A stretch of 64,000 nt of DNA from NCBI GenBank assembly GCA_019057815.1, contig JAHLWR010000004.1, positions 154,617 to 218,616 of the forward strand, written 5' to 3'. Numbering within the stretch: the first letter of the stretch is position 1; every line of letters begins with the position of its first letter. The DNA is from Candidatus Heimdallarchaeota archaeon (GTDB lineage Archaea > Asgardarchaeota > Heimdallarchaeia > Heimdallarchaeales > Heimdallarchaeaceae). The position numbers and the translations under genes are program-made. Under the pieces are notes generated by a model. That model was not told the DNA's origin. It ran no database searches and saw only the letters and a list, made by a program, of their open reading frames with translations. Of the stretch, positions 46,780 through 55,525 are shown piece by piece.

Positions 46780-46986
46780 ATGGGGTTCAAATTGACTAAT
46801 AAATTAATCACTTTTAAGGTTACAGACAACATGGTCAAAGAAATGGACAAAATGTTGAGAGAAGGTAACTATCGATCAAGATCAGAGATGGTAAGGGAAA
46901 CACTGGCAGAGTTCATTGGAAAAGAATATTATGAAGGAGAGATACCAGAAAATTCAGTCATTAAGCTAAAAAGGATAATTTCATAA
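46780..46986 (+). CDS. Ribbon-helix-helix (CopG/Arc-type) transcription regulator
   Basis: A 68-aa protein with the RHH fold: beta strand LITFKVTDNMV, helix EMDKMLREGNY, turn RSRSEM and second helix VRETLAEFIGKEYY. It should bind DNA as a dimer through the strand. The ATG at 46780 is chosen because the upstream ATG falls inside the promoter. It may autoregulate through the inverted repeat upstream. No toxin partner or metal-sensing His cluster was seen. Confidence 0.85.
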   Translation: MGFKLTNKLITFKVTDNMVKEMDKMLREGNYRSRSEMVRETLAEFIGKEYYEGEIPENSVIKLKRIIS

Positions 46987-47162
46987 TATAAACCTTAGTG
47001 AGAGGGTAAAAGCGATTTAGGCGATGACACTGTGCCTTATATAACTAGGTAATCAGTTAAACAATAATTCAATTATCTATTCTGTTTGTAATGAAATGTA
47101 TATATTGTGCATTACAAAAAAATGTGAATTCGTGAGTGTGAAAACTCCTGTCAGCTCCTCTA

Positions 47163-47711
47163 TTAAAAGAATCCTTCAATGTCGATGTTTTTTTTGTTGA
47201 GATAGAAAACAAGTTGTAGTTTGATCTTATTGATTAGTGATCTAATTATTTGCTTGCTAGGGATTTTGGGTAATCCTTTTCTAAAATTCCTGTAGAAGTA
47301 ATCTTCAAGTTCTCTTGAGATCATAGCGTAGAATGGCATATAAGTTTCAGGAAATATAAGGAAAACAACTAATGGAACTTTCAGGATTTCATTGTCAATG
47401 GGGTTCTTTTTGTTAACCAACAAATCAATTGCAAGAGCATAATTGGAAGTTTTGGGTATTTGAACTATCCCTCTGATTTTTGCTGTATTTTCAGGCCCAT
47501 AATCGACTCCTCCCATGAGAAAACTGAACATTTTTAGATTAAGGTGTAATAAAGCTTGATGATCAAGAAGAGAGTCATTATACAATATTTCAGGACCTGT
47601 TGTTTCATCAAAAATAGAAAATACAAAGTGTGTTTTGTCAATTAACATTTTTTCTTGGTTAGATAAGACTTCATTTAGGTAAGCTTCAAATCTAGAAGAT
47701 GTAATACTCAT
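47163..47711 (-). CDS. Longin-like domain protein
   Basis: The 182-aa soluble protein has HFVFSIFDETTGPEILYND near the N terminus, a helix (LLHLNLKMFSFLMGG), strands (RGIVQIPKTSNYALAIDLLV), then VPLVVFLIFPETYMPFYAMI and a C-terminal helical/basic tail. This strand, 'D-GP' turn, helix, strand order is that of longin-like proteins, which in eukaryotes bind Rab GTPases (for example in Mon1/Ccz1, AP adaptors). ATG 47711 is preferred over GTG 47720. Its position beside the pseudo-GTPase locus is suggestive. Fold by pattern only. Confidence 0.5.
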   Translation of the reverse strand: MSITSSRFEAYLNEVLSNQEKMLIDKTHFVFSIFDETTGPEILYNDSLLDHQALLHLNLKMFSFLMGGVDYGPENTAKIRGIVQIPKTSNYALAIDLLVNKKNPIDNEILKVPLVVFLIFPETYMPFYAMISRELEDYFYRNFRKGLPKIPSKQIIRSLINKIKLQLVFYLNKKNIDIEGFF

Positions 47712-47782
47712 AGTTCTCACAATATAATAATGAGATTAGTATAAAAACCAGCTAAAGAAGTGTAAGACATTAAACGATGAGA

Positions 47783-49828
47783 TTAACCAAACCAATTCAA
47801 TGACAATTTATGTCGGATAAATTGAAGAGTTTTGTCTGAGAGTTTGAGTGTCCTGAATATGATTTTGTCGACCCTTTCTCTCAAACATTCCGTTTTTTCT
47901 AGTGTTTTCTCTGATTTAGACCATTCGTCTATTAAACTATCTAGACATTCAGAATCACTTCTATCTAGTTCAGGAACAGGAAGTAACCGAACAAAATTAG
48001 AAGTAATATCTCTCTGAAGAATGTTTTCTAAAAAGAACTGTGCAAAAGATGACAATAAGTAAGCAAAAAGTGTGTTCAAGGAAATCTCGTTATAGTTGGG
48101 GACAATAATATCAAAAATGTCATTTACATAGAACTTGCCATTTCTATCCAAGGCTAAGATCCACTTTCTTCCCCTGTTTCTTCTGATTATTTTTGGTTGC
48201 TCAAAGAGTGAAGAAGTCCCAGGTGCTCCAAGTAATTGTTTATCATATACAAAAGTTTGGCTAGAATGGAATATTTGATAATTAACAATACCTTGTTTGG
48301 ATGAAGGGTCAGATTTATTGTGTTGAATTATAGGTTTGATTAAATCAGCTCTTTGAATATAGCTCCTACTCTCTTCGTAAGTATTTTGGTAGTTTTTTGT
48401 TAGTGTTAATCCTCTTCTTATAAAACAAAGATCCTCAAGTTTTCTACATCTCAGAAAAAGTTGTAGGATATCGAAGAGTATATTTTTAGGGATTAAAGGG
48501 AACCTGTAATCATACTTCTGTATGCTTTTTATAGGGATTTCATACTTTTCTAGACCTTCTTCTTGTTCTATTAGCAAGGTTTTGTGCATATTCCTATCCC
48601 AGAACACTAAACAGAACTCGTTTGTAACATTCTTAAACCATGATTTTTGCAACAAAATTATACGGAATAGGTTTCCATTATCAATAACCTTTTTTCTCCA
48701 TTTCTTAGCATAACTTTCTGTCATAACGCCTAAAGGTGCAACTAAGCAACCTTTGTGCTTTGAAAGCTTAAGACTTAATATCAAGAAAAGTAAAGCTAAG
48801 TTAAATTTACCGTAGACTTGTTCAGTAAATATTTTGTTTGAAACAGCTTCTTTATATTTGTCTTTGTCGAAGTTTTTACTCTGAATCCAGGGAGGATTAC
48901 CAATAACTATATCGAATCCTCCTTTTTTTAATCTGTTAAGTTCAACATCAAGAAATCTTTCAGGAAAATCTATGAACCAATTAAATTGCTTAAAGTCTGA
49001 AGAAAGCTGTGAAATTTGTTTTCTTATCTTGAAACACTCGATTACAGTTTCAAGCCTGATATCATGAGTATTTTCAACAATCGTTTTTCTGTGTTGTAAA
49101 TATTTTTTTAATAATTTTGAACCAGTTTCCTTGCTTGTAAGTTCATCTAGTAACTTGTCATCATATCCTAATATAGCATCTCCGTGTTTTATGTTGAGTA
49201 AGTTTAGAAGTTTCAAATTGATTGGAAAAGAATCATCAAACAGAATCTGGAAAATTTGAAACTCTACATAAATTGGATCTAATTCTACAGAATAAATGAT
49301 TAAATTAGCTTTTCCAACCAAGGGAATTAGAAAATCTCCTTTTCCAGCTGATGCATCAATAACAGTTCTAGTTGTCGTAGTAGTGTCATTTAAATCGAAA
49401 ATATTTTCTGAAACTAAAGAAACAATTTTCTTTGCAGTAAAAAATTGACCTTTTGCTTTGACGTTGTTAGCATGATTTATCAAATTAACAAATTGCTCAA
49501 AAGAAAGTTGAACTAACAAATCGATTAAAGATGACCATACATGTCTTTCTAGTCTCAAATTAAAGCAACTGAATTTTTCAAGGTTTTCTACAAGGGAGAT
49601 CAATTCGAATTCAGCTGATTCTAGAAAGTTATTCAAACTAAAGATTTTATTTGAAATTTTATCTAATGAAAAATTCAACTTGTTAATCATCAGAAAAAGC
49701 TTAACTAGCATAGAAGTGAATTCTTGATTTGTTAAGTCAACAGAATTATGAATCTTTACAAGTGAAAGCCACATCTGTTCTAACTGGTCATTAGTCATTG
49801 AAATCTTCCTTTGTTTTAATGCAGACAT
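47783..49828 (-). CDS. N6-adenine DNA methyltransferase (type I/IIG class), no nuclease partner seen
   Basis: The 681-aa protein has an all-helical N terminus, then GQFFTAKKIVSLVSENI and motif I VIDASAGKGDFLIPL. Motif IV IVIGNPPWIQS is the NPPW catalytic box of N6-adenine enzymes. The C-terminal half (about 430-650) looks like a target-recognition domain (RADLIKPIIQH, KIIRRNRGRKWILAL). No PD-ExK nuclease motif was recognised and no restriction gene is adjacent, so it appears solitary. Target sequence unknown. Confidence 0.8.
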   Translation of the reverse strand: MSALKQRKISMTNDQLEQMWLSLVKIHNSVDLTNQEFTSMLVKLFLMINKLNFSLDKISNKIFSLNNFLESAEFELISLVENLEKFSCFNLRLERHVWSSLIDLLVQLSFEQFVNLINHANNVKAKGQFFTAKKIVSLVSENIFDLNDTTTTTRTVIDASAGKGDFLIPLVGKANLIIYSVELDPIYVEFQIFQILFDDSFPINLKLLNLLNIKHGDAILGYDDKLLDELTSKETGSKLLKKYLQHRKTIVENTHDIRLETVIECFKIRKQISQLSSDFKQFNWFIDFPERFLDVELNRLKKGGFDIVIGNPPWIQSKNFDKDKYKEAVSNKIFTEQVYGKFNLALLFLILSLKLSKHKGCLVAPLGVMTESYAKKWRKKVIDNGNLFRIILLQKSWFKNVTNEFCLVFWDRNMHKTLLIEQEEGLEKYEIPIKSIQKYDYRFPLIPKNILFDILQLFLRCRKLEDLCFIRRGLTLTKNYQNTYEESRSYIQRADLIKPIIQHNKSDPSSKQGIVNYQIFHSSQTFVYDKQLLGAPGTSSLFEQPKIIRRNRGRKWILALDRNGKFYVNDIFDIIVPNYNEISLNTLFAYLLSSFAQFFLENILQRDITSNFVRLLPVPELDRSDSECLDSLIDEWSKSEKTLEKTECLRERVDKIIFRTLKLSDKTLQFIRHKLSLNWFG

Positions 49829-49899
49829 TTCATATGATTACTTGATGTTAACAAGATACTCCGTCAACCTTTTTAATATAACATCATATATAAGAATTA

Positions 49900-51945
49900 A
49901 TGAAATTTGATTTACTCCCTCCTTTTAAAACAGTAATTTTCCCCCATTTAAATGAAGAAGAAAAAGAGTATATCAGATATTTAGAGTGGAATAGAAAAGT
50001 GGATAATCTAGAAGATTTAAAAGATCTACTTCTGAATGTTTTAGAAAATACTGTTGATCATTCTCAGATGCTCTTCTTCTCTCTAGGTAGGACATTATAT
50101 GATGGAGGAGAAATCAGTATTTTAAAGGATTCTTACAAAAAAAACAAATCACCTGGAATGGGGATATGGTATGGAAATTGGTTACTAAACGAAGGTGAGA
50201 TGGCGCAATTTGAAGAATTAACACGAAACCTTAAACAAGAACTCGAAAACTCTATTTTAATCCTTTTTCTTTACAATATAGAAGCAAGATATTTTCTTGT
50301 CACTCATCAACATGAAAAATTCAAGGAAAAAAGAGAAAAATGTTATAACTTTCAGCTTTATACTAAGGATAACAACTTCCTACTTACAGAGTTTTACAAA
50401 TTTGTTATAAACTACATGTTTATCTTAGATTCACATTTTTTGCGTTTTACTGAAGTTCTAGTTGTAGCTAGAGACAAAACGAAACAAGCTGTAGATATGA
50501 CACAGACAATAAAAGATCAAAGCCTTTATGCCATGTGTTATAATTCTATGGGTCAAATAGAACTTGATAGAGGAAATTTCCAGCTAGCTCATCAATTTTT
50601 ACTGAAAGCTGAAGCTATTTCTAAAAAACTTAAATATTTCAGAGTTCTCTGGATGGTTTCTTATCAAATAGGTATCGTATACTCTAATATGGGTCATTTC
50701 GAAGAAGCCATGTTCTGGTTTGATAAGAGTCAAAAGATAATGAACAGATGGCAGAATGACAATAGGGGTTTGTATATGCATCATTTCAATAGAGCTGAAG
50801 TTTTTTTCGCTAAAGAAGAAATCACCCAAGCAATTGAGGAAATTGAAATAGCAATATCTATTGCTGAATCGAAAAATTTCGTTGTACAAGAGTTATATAT
50901 GAAATACGCTGAAATTCTTCTTCATGATAATCAAACAACGAAAGCAGGTAAATTACTTGAGGAATTTGAAAACAATAAAAAAGAAACAATTACACAATCT
51001 GAAAAAGTATTGATATGGTTCCTTAAAGGTTTTTATGAGGTTAGAAAGAGCAATTATGGACATGCTCAGGAATTATTGCAGCAAGCTATGCTTTTGGCAG
51101 ATTATCTAGGAAATGAGGTATATAGCTCGAAAACTTTGGTTCTTTTATTGATAGTTTTTCTACAGAAATACAATATTACACTGAATCTTGAGGAGCTGAT
51201 AGACGCAGATAAGTGCTTAGAAGATATTATCACTTATCTTGAAGAAACAGCTAAATATGAATCAGTTTCACACATATACTTCATAAGAGCAAAAATTAAG
51301 ATGGCTTTATTAGATTTTGAAACAGCTTTGTTTTTACTTAAAAACGGTGAAGAGTATGCTCGCGTTTATACACCACAACTAGCAAAGGAATACGCTACAA
51401 AGATTCTTTATGTGAAACACGCAATAGAAAAAGAATTAGAGGATGAAGAAGAACTAGAAACTGTAGATTTCCAGGAAGATCCTAAAGTAATATTAACAAT
51501 CTTAAGAAAAGAGTCTAAAAAATTAGCAGCGCCAAGAGTGGAGAAGCCGATAGCTGTACTGATATTTCATTCAAGTGGAATTCCAATCCGAACTTATACA
51601 TCAGAAGAAGTGACTGTAAGCGATGATTTACTCTTTGGAGGATTCGTCTCTGCAATTCGTCATCTCATGGATGAACTTTTTATTGACCAAAAACATGGTG
51701 TTCTTTCGATAGATCATGGTCAATACAAGCTCTTGATAGAATTCTCTGGTAGTGATTTTTCTGTTGTTGTGATTGCTTTAAGGGATAGTTTTATGCTAAG
51801 AAGAAAGATGCATAGACTAGTTGAACATCTTGCACTGAAAGATATTTTTAGTCGGAAATACCTAGGAGGTTTGAACGAAACAATTGCTTACGAACTTGAC
51901 ACATTCATATTCAACCTTTTTAGTGTTAAAGGACACAAAACATGA
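49900..51945 (+). CDS. TPR protein with C-terminal longin/roadblock-like domain (copy 1)
   Basis: The 681-aa protein has about 540 residues of TPR-type helical pairs (for example YNSMGQIELDRGNFQLAHQF and YQIGIVYSNMGHFEEAMFWF). A C-terminal alpha/beta domain follows (residues about 545-665: AVLIFHSSGIPIRTY, LLFGGFVSAIRHLMDELF, KLLIEFSGSDFSVVVIALRD). The latter is also found in copy 2 and resembles the protein at 1828. TPRs bind peptides; a longin/roadblock fold would bind a small GTPase or a second copy of itself. It is the first of two tandem paralogues; the pair probably arose by duplication. Confidence 0.75.
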   Translation: MKFDLLPPFKTVIFPHLNEEEKEYIRYLEWNRKVDNLEDLKDLLLNVLENTVDHSQMLFFSLGRTLYDGGEISILKDSYKKNKSPGMGIWYGNWLLNEGEMAQFEELTRNLKQELENSILILFLYNIEARYFLVTHQHEKFKEKREKCYNFQLYTKDNNFLLTEFYKFVINYMFILDSHFLRFTEVLVVARDKTKQAVDMTQTIKDQSLYAMCYNSMGQIELDRGNFQLAHQFLLKAEAISKKLKYFRVLWMVSYQIGIVYSNMGHFEEAMFWFDKSQKIMNRWQNDNRGLYMHHFNRAEVFFAKEEITQAIEEIEIAISIAESKNFVVQELYMKYAEILLHDNQTTKAGKLLEEFENNKKETITQSEKVLIWFLKGFYEVRKSNYGHAQELLQQAMLLADYLGNEVYSSKTLVLLLIVFLQKYNITLNLEELIDADKCLEDIITYLEETAKYESVSHIYFIRAKIKMALLDFETALFLLKNGEEYARVYTPQLAKEYATKILYVKHAIEKELEDEEELETVDFQEDPKVILTILRKESKKLAAPRVEKPIAVLIFHSSGIPIRTYTSEEVTVSDDLLFGGFVSAIRHLMDELFIDQKHGVLSIDHGQYKLLIEFSGSDFSVVVIALRDSFMLRRKMHRLVEHLALKDIFSRKYLGGLNETIAYELDTFIFNLFSVKGHKT

Positions 51946-52055
51946 ACTACACCTACTTATGAGGAAGGAACATTTGCTAGTTCAATTAAATCCTGGAATT
52001 TTAATTTTTTTAGAGATGTTAGCTAAACTTTTTATTAGATATCGGAATAAAAAGC

Positions 52056-54140
52056 ATGAAAGAGATGAAACAGAAAGACCAGAAGATGGGGTTTCCAAAG
52101 GAATTTAGTATTTACATTCCTCTATTTTCAGAGAATGAACAAGAAATTCTGAAAAATGAAACAAAAGCATTTCACACTAAAGATTCTTTAATAAAAGTAA
52201 GAGATTATTTAGTGGATTTTGTGCCAGAGCAAACTGATCCTTCTGATTTTCTACTTTTTGCTTTTGGAAAAATACTATTTTCTGTAGGAGATTTTGAAAC
52301 TTTAGAATCCCTAGCAAATCAATACGAATCAAAATCTTTTGAACTTTGGAGAGCTAGAATGTTACTCCGAAAAAGTGAAAATGAAGAAGCTTTAAGAATC
52401 GGATCTAAACATCGGGAAAACATGGAGAATCATCAAATATTCAGATTGCATGCCACAAGAACCTTAGCTGAGGGATATTTTAACTTAGGAAACTATGAGC
52501 AGAGTCAAAATCTTGTCGAACAACTCTTAGCAGAACCGATGTCATTCCCAGCTATGCCCCCAGAGGAAAAACCTGTAGTTAATGATATTCTACTAGATGG
52601 ACATAGAGATGGTATAGTATTGTCAAGATATGAAGTAGAAACAGTTAAACTTGAAAATAAAATTAATTTAGCTCTACATATGGCAAAAGAGTTAGAAGAG
52701 AGAAATCATATAGGGGTATTCTACCATTTAATGGGCTTAGTTCAGAGAGATGCTGGAAAAACAGATGAAGCAATCAATTATTCCAAAATAGCTTTAGAAA
52801 TTTTTCAAGAAACGGGGAATAAAAGGATGTATTCTATGACAAAAGGCAATTTGGGGAAACATTACATCTCTATTGGACAATTAGATGTGGCAGAATTACT
52901 TCTGAATGAAGCAATAGATGAACTACAGACACTGGAAGAAAATAGAAATATAGCTTTTTGCATACTTTTTTTGGGTGATATTAAGATTGCAAGAGGAAAG
53001 TACGATGACGCTATCTTAAATTATAAAGAAGCACTTAGGATAATTGAAAAACTTAATCTTAAAGAGTCATACCAATATTGCGTTTTAGCAGAGTTATACC
53101 TTCAAGTGAATAGAATCAACGATATGAATGTAATCATGAAATATCTAGATGAAGATGTGAGAACTAATCCATTACCTGTCATTGAAGCGTATCTAATTTT
53201 TCTTCAAGGCTTGATACATAAGAAGAATCTAAATTACGGTGAATCAGTCAAATCTCTTGAAAAGGCATTAAATCTCTCAGATAATATTGGAAGAGGAGAG
53301 TTGTCAGCTAAAATTATCATGAATTTAGCATTAGTTAATCTGAATAAATATGATGCTAATAAGGACGAAGAACAATTAACAGTAGCTCTTTCGAATTTTG
53401 ATCAAGTGATTCCATTTTTTACTGAAAATAAATTGACAAAAGAGCTAAGTGCTTTCTTGCTACTACAAGGAAAAATTTTCGCAATTTTTAAAGATTATTC
53501 ACAATCATATAACTATTTACAAGAAGCTAAGGATTTAGCTGTCGGAAAAAAGAACAAGGTAATACACAAGTTCATTGAACAGAAAATATCCCAAATTAAC
53601 TTACACATGCGAGAAGGTAAGGAGATAGAATGGATAAAGGAACCATTTAGTAAAGATATAGCAATTTTAGAAGAGATGGGATTAAAATACATATACCAAT
53701 CTCACCAAGAAGTGCCGAGTGCTCCGCTTGCATTACTCGTTCTTCACAAATCAGGAATACCTTTAAGGTCATTTATAATTAGAAAAAGAGCTGTTAGAGA
53801 TCAATTATTATTTGGTGGTTTCATTATAGCCATAAAAGACATGTTATCTGAGCTTTTCAGCGAACAGAAAAGTCATATGATGGCTATTTCATACGGAAAT
53901 TACAAAATTCTTATAGAAGCAGACCCTAATGGTGTAAGTTCTGTACTTGTAAGTATAAGGGACTCTTTTGTATTAAGAAGGAAAATTAGACAGTTAACCA
54001 TGACTCTTTCAAAAATAGAGTTTCCAAGTCAATTTGTGGGAGAGTTAGATAAAGAAGTCCAAGATAAAATTGATGAAGAAGTACAGAAATTGTTTGGTCA
54101 CTCACTAACAATCAGTGATGATCTATGTGTAGATAGTTAA
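52056..54140 (+). CDS. TPR protein with C-terminal longin/roadblock-like domain (copy 2)
   Basis: The 694-aa protein has about 10 TPR-like units (FYHLMGLVQRDAGKTDEAIN, KGNLGKHYISIGQLDVAELL, LFLGDIKIARGKYDDAILNY), then the shared C-terminal domain (ALLVLHKSGIPLRSF, LLFGGFIIAIKDMLSELF, KILIEADPNGVSSVLVSIRD). It aligns with copy 1 over its whole length, with strongest similarity in the last 120 residues. TTTTTATTA centred 23 bases before the ATG suggests a leaderless transcript separate from copy 1. Confidence 0.75.
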   Translation: MKEMKQKDQKMGFPKEFSIYIPLFSENEQEILKNETKAFHTKDSLIKVRDYLVDFVPEQTDPSDFLLFAFGKILFSVGDFETLESLANQYESKSFELWRARMLLRKSENEEALRIGSKHRENMENHQIFRLHATRTLAEGYFNLGNYEQSQNLVEQLLAEPMSFPAMPPEEKPVVNDILLDGHRDGIVLSRYEVETVKLENKINLALHMAKELEERNHIGVFYHLMGLVQRDAGKTDEAINYSKIALEIFQETGNKRMYSMTKGNLGKHYISIGQLDVAELLLNEAIDELQTLEENRNIAFCILFLGDIKIARGKYDDAILNYKEALRIIEKLNLKESYQYCVLAELYLQVNRINDMNVIMKYLDEDVRTNPLPVIEAYLIFLQGLIHKKNLNYGESVKSLEKALNLSDNIGRGELSAKIIMNLALVNLNKYDANKDEEQLTVALSNFDQVIPFFTENKLTKELSAFLLLQGKIFAIFKDYSQSYNYLQEAKDLAVGKKNKVIHKFIEQKISQINLHMREGKEIEWIKEPFSKDIAILEEMGLKYIYQSHQEVPSAPLALLVLHKSGIPLRSFIIRKRAVRDQLLFGGFIIAIKDMLSELFSEQKSHMMAISYGNYKILIEADPNGVSSVLVSIRDSFVLRRKIRQLTMTLSKIEFPSQFVGELDKEVQDKIDEEVQKLFGHSLTISDDLCVDS

Positions 54141-54508
54141 AAAGGGAAAGATCAGTTCTTCAATCTCTTTTTATTGTTTCTTTTTTCTTTCTTCCTTTAT
54201 GAGAAACAATTAGTATATCACCGCTTTCATCAAATTTTTATTCGATTATTAAGATGCTATTTTGGGGATATAGACATCAGTCAGGTCAGGAACATCCCTA
54301 TTACACCAACCAGTATAACTACTATTAGCATATATTGATAACGTTAATATTGAAGGGATGGTCAGGAACATCCCTATTACACCAACCAGTATAACTACTA
54401 TCTACATCTACAAAGATTCGTGTAGTATAGTAGATTATCAGTTGATAATCATATTAGTGAATTGTAATCTTACTTACGATATTAGGAAATACACTCTTCA
54501 CTCTTTCT
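54141..54508. other. 368-bp intergenic stretch with direct repeats
   Basis: After a C/T-rich terminator-like tract (54165-54200) the region holds a 42-bp direct repeat pair (listed separately). An open frame from 54358 is judged spurious. No RNA gene was recognised. Confidence 0.6.
54284..54401. repeat. Perfect 42-bp direct repeat, two copies
   Basis: Copies at 54284-54325 and 54360-54401 are identical over 42 bases (starting GGTCAGGAACATCCCTATTA) and are separated by a 34-base spacer. The second copy also completes an AGGGATG/CATCCCT hairpin (54354-54375). It resembles a CRISPR unit in size but has only two copies and no cas genes; the origin is unknown. Confidence 0.9.
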
Positions 54509-54907
54509 TCACGTTTCTAAGCTTTCTTCATGACAGTTTTTTATAGTCCAATCAATTAATGGTGTTATAACTTCAGATAGCATTTCACCTTTTTGTGATA
54601 AGTAATATTCAACCTTTGGAGGAATCTCTGCAAATACTTCTCTATTAACAATTCCTTCTTCCATTAATTCAGCTAATCTTGAAGATAATGTGGCATCACT
54701 GATTTTACCTTTTCTCCAACCACGATGAAGCTGTTCCTTCAAATTTTTGTATCTAACTCTTTTACTATCTTTTAAGATGTAAATTAATTGAATGCTCCAT
54801 TTTCTACTAATCAGATTTAAGACTCTTATAGCAGGGATAAAACAGGGAAAATGATTATTCTCTTTTTCACAGCTGTTATCCTTTCCTTTTGAAGTTCTAC
54901 TTGTCAT
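54509..54907 (-). CDS. HxlR-family winged-helix regulator
   Basis: The 132-aa protein has the HxlR pattern: CFIPAIRVLNLISRKWSIQL (the usual C-P-v-l-i-g-kWt-ll opening), YKNLKEQLHRGWRKGKISDA, LSSRLAELMEEGIVNRE (recognition helix) and VEYYLSQKGEML (wing). It binds DNA as a dimer; some members sense thiol or electrophile stress through the N-terminal Cys. A candidate operator lies just upstream, between it and the divergent small ORF. Confidence 0.88.
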   Translation of the reverse strand: MTSRTSKGKDNSCEKENNHFPCFIPAIRVLNLISRKWSIQLIYILKDSKRVRYKNLKEQLHRGWRKGKISDATLSSRLAELMEEGIVNREVFAEIPPKVEYYLSQKGEMLSEVITPLIDWTIKNCHEESLET

Positions 54908-54945
54908 TAATCTTCACTTTATCTTAGTAACTAAATAGAACATTA

Positions 54946-54971
54946 GAAAGTACTTAAATATAAATACTTTC
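54946..54971. promoter_or_regulatory. Candidate HxlR operator
   Basis: GAAAGTA (54946-54952) and TACTTTC (54965-54971) form a perfect 7-base inverted repeat, with a TATA-like AAATATAAA in the 12-base spacer. It lies in the intergenic region shared by the HxlR gene and the divergent 51-aa gene, consistent with repression of one or both. Confidence 0.5.
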
Positions 54972-55005
54972 ATAATTGAAGTAATTAACTTTGAAAACTA
55001 AAGTG

Positions 55006-55161
55006 ATGACAATGAAAGATAAAAAGTTTAAAGAACATGAATGTGGGAAATTTACAGGTGGAGAAGATAAGGAAACTAAACTTAAACACCTAAAGGAATG
55101 TAAAGCGGATTTGTTGAAGAAAATTGAAGAAATAGATGCAGTAGTTAGAGAATTAGAATAA
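55006..55161 (+). CDS. 51-aa small charged protein divergent from HxlR
   Basis: A short open frame (ATG 55006, stop 55161) encodes a highly charged helical protein, MKDKKFKEHECGKFTGGEDK followed by HLKECKADLLKKIEEIDAVVRELE. It has two Cys residues about 23 apart. It is too short for most gene finders. Position beside the regulator and its operator suggests it is the regulated gene or part of the same stress response. Function unknown. Confidence 0.45.
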   Translation: MTMKDKKFKEHECGKFTGGEDKETKLKHLKECKADLLKKIEEIDAVVRELE

Positions 55162-55264
55162 ATACTAAGTATTGGATTTAAGATAAAAAATATATAAGAA
55201 CTCTAATGTTCCAGGAATCTGCTATCATCGTTAAGAAATTGAAATACATGAAATTACTTATTTG

Positions 55265-55504
55265 ATGTTTTTTCTCTTCCTCAATTTTATAAGTATCATA
55301 GGAATTGTAATAATTGACACTACTGAAAGAATTGGGAAAGAAGCTTCTATCGTAGTTATGGTGATTTTTAGTATTTCTAGATTATCCTATCTATCGACGA
55401 CATCAGAAATTTCTGGATTTGAATTACTTATAATTATATTAGGAATGATTGGGTTCTCTATATTTACTTATTTTAGTAGAAGAAAATGGATGAAGAAGAA
55501 ATAA
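55265..55504 (+). CDS. Small two-helix membrane protein
   Basis: The protein of about 79 aa has two hydrophobic segments (residues about 1-36 in part, and 52-70) and ends RRKWMKKK. ATG 55265 is preferred over the preceding TTG. No recognised family. It is 104 bases downstream of the 51-aa gene on the same strand and could belong to the same response. Confidence 0.5.
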   Translation: MFFLFLNFISIIGIVIIDTTERIGKEASIVVMVIFSISRLSYLSTTSEISGFELLIIILGMIGFSIFTYFSRRKWMKKK

Positions 55505-55525
55505 TTATAGAAGGAAAAAGGAAAA

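Noticed and set aside
46987..47162. Possible C/D-box small RNA (GCGATGACACTG)
   Set aside because: A C-box-like sequence is present but no matching D, C' and D' boxes at proper spacing.
54284..54401. Two-repeat array resembling CRISPR
   Set aside because: Only two copies, no leader or cas genes in the window, and the repeat is longer than typical; kept as a direct repeat only.
54358..54546. 62-aa plus-strand frame after the direct repeat
   Set aside because: Composition not protein-like, overlaps the HxlR 3' end, begins inside the repeat.
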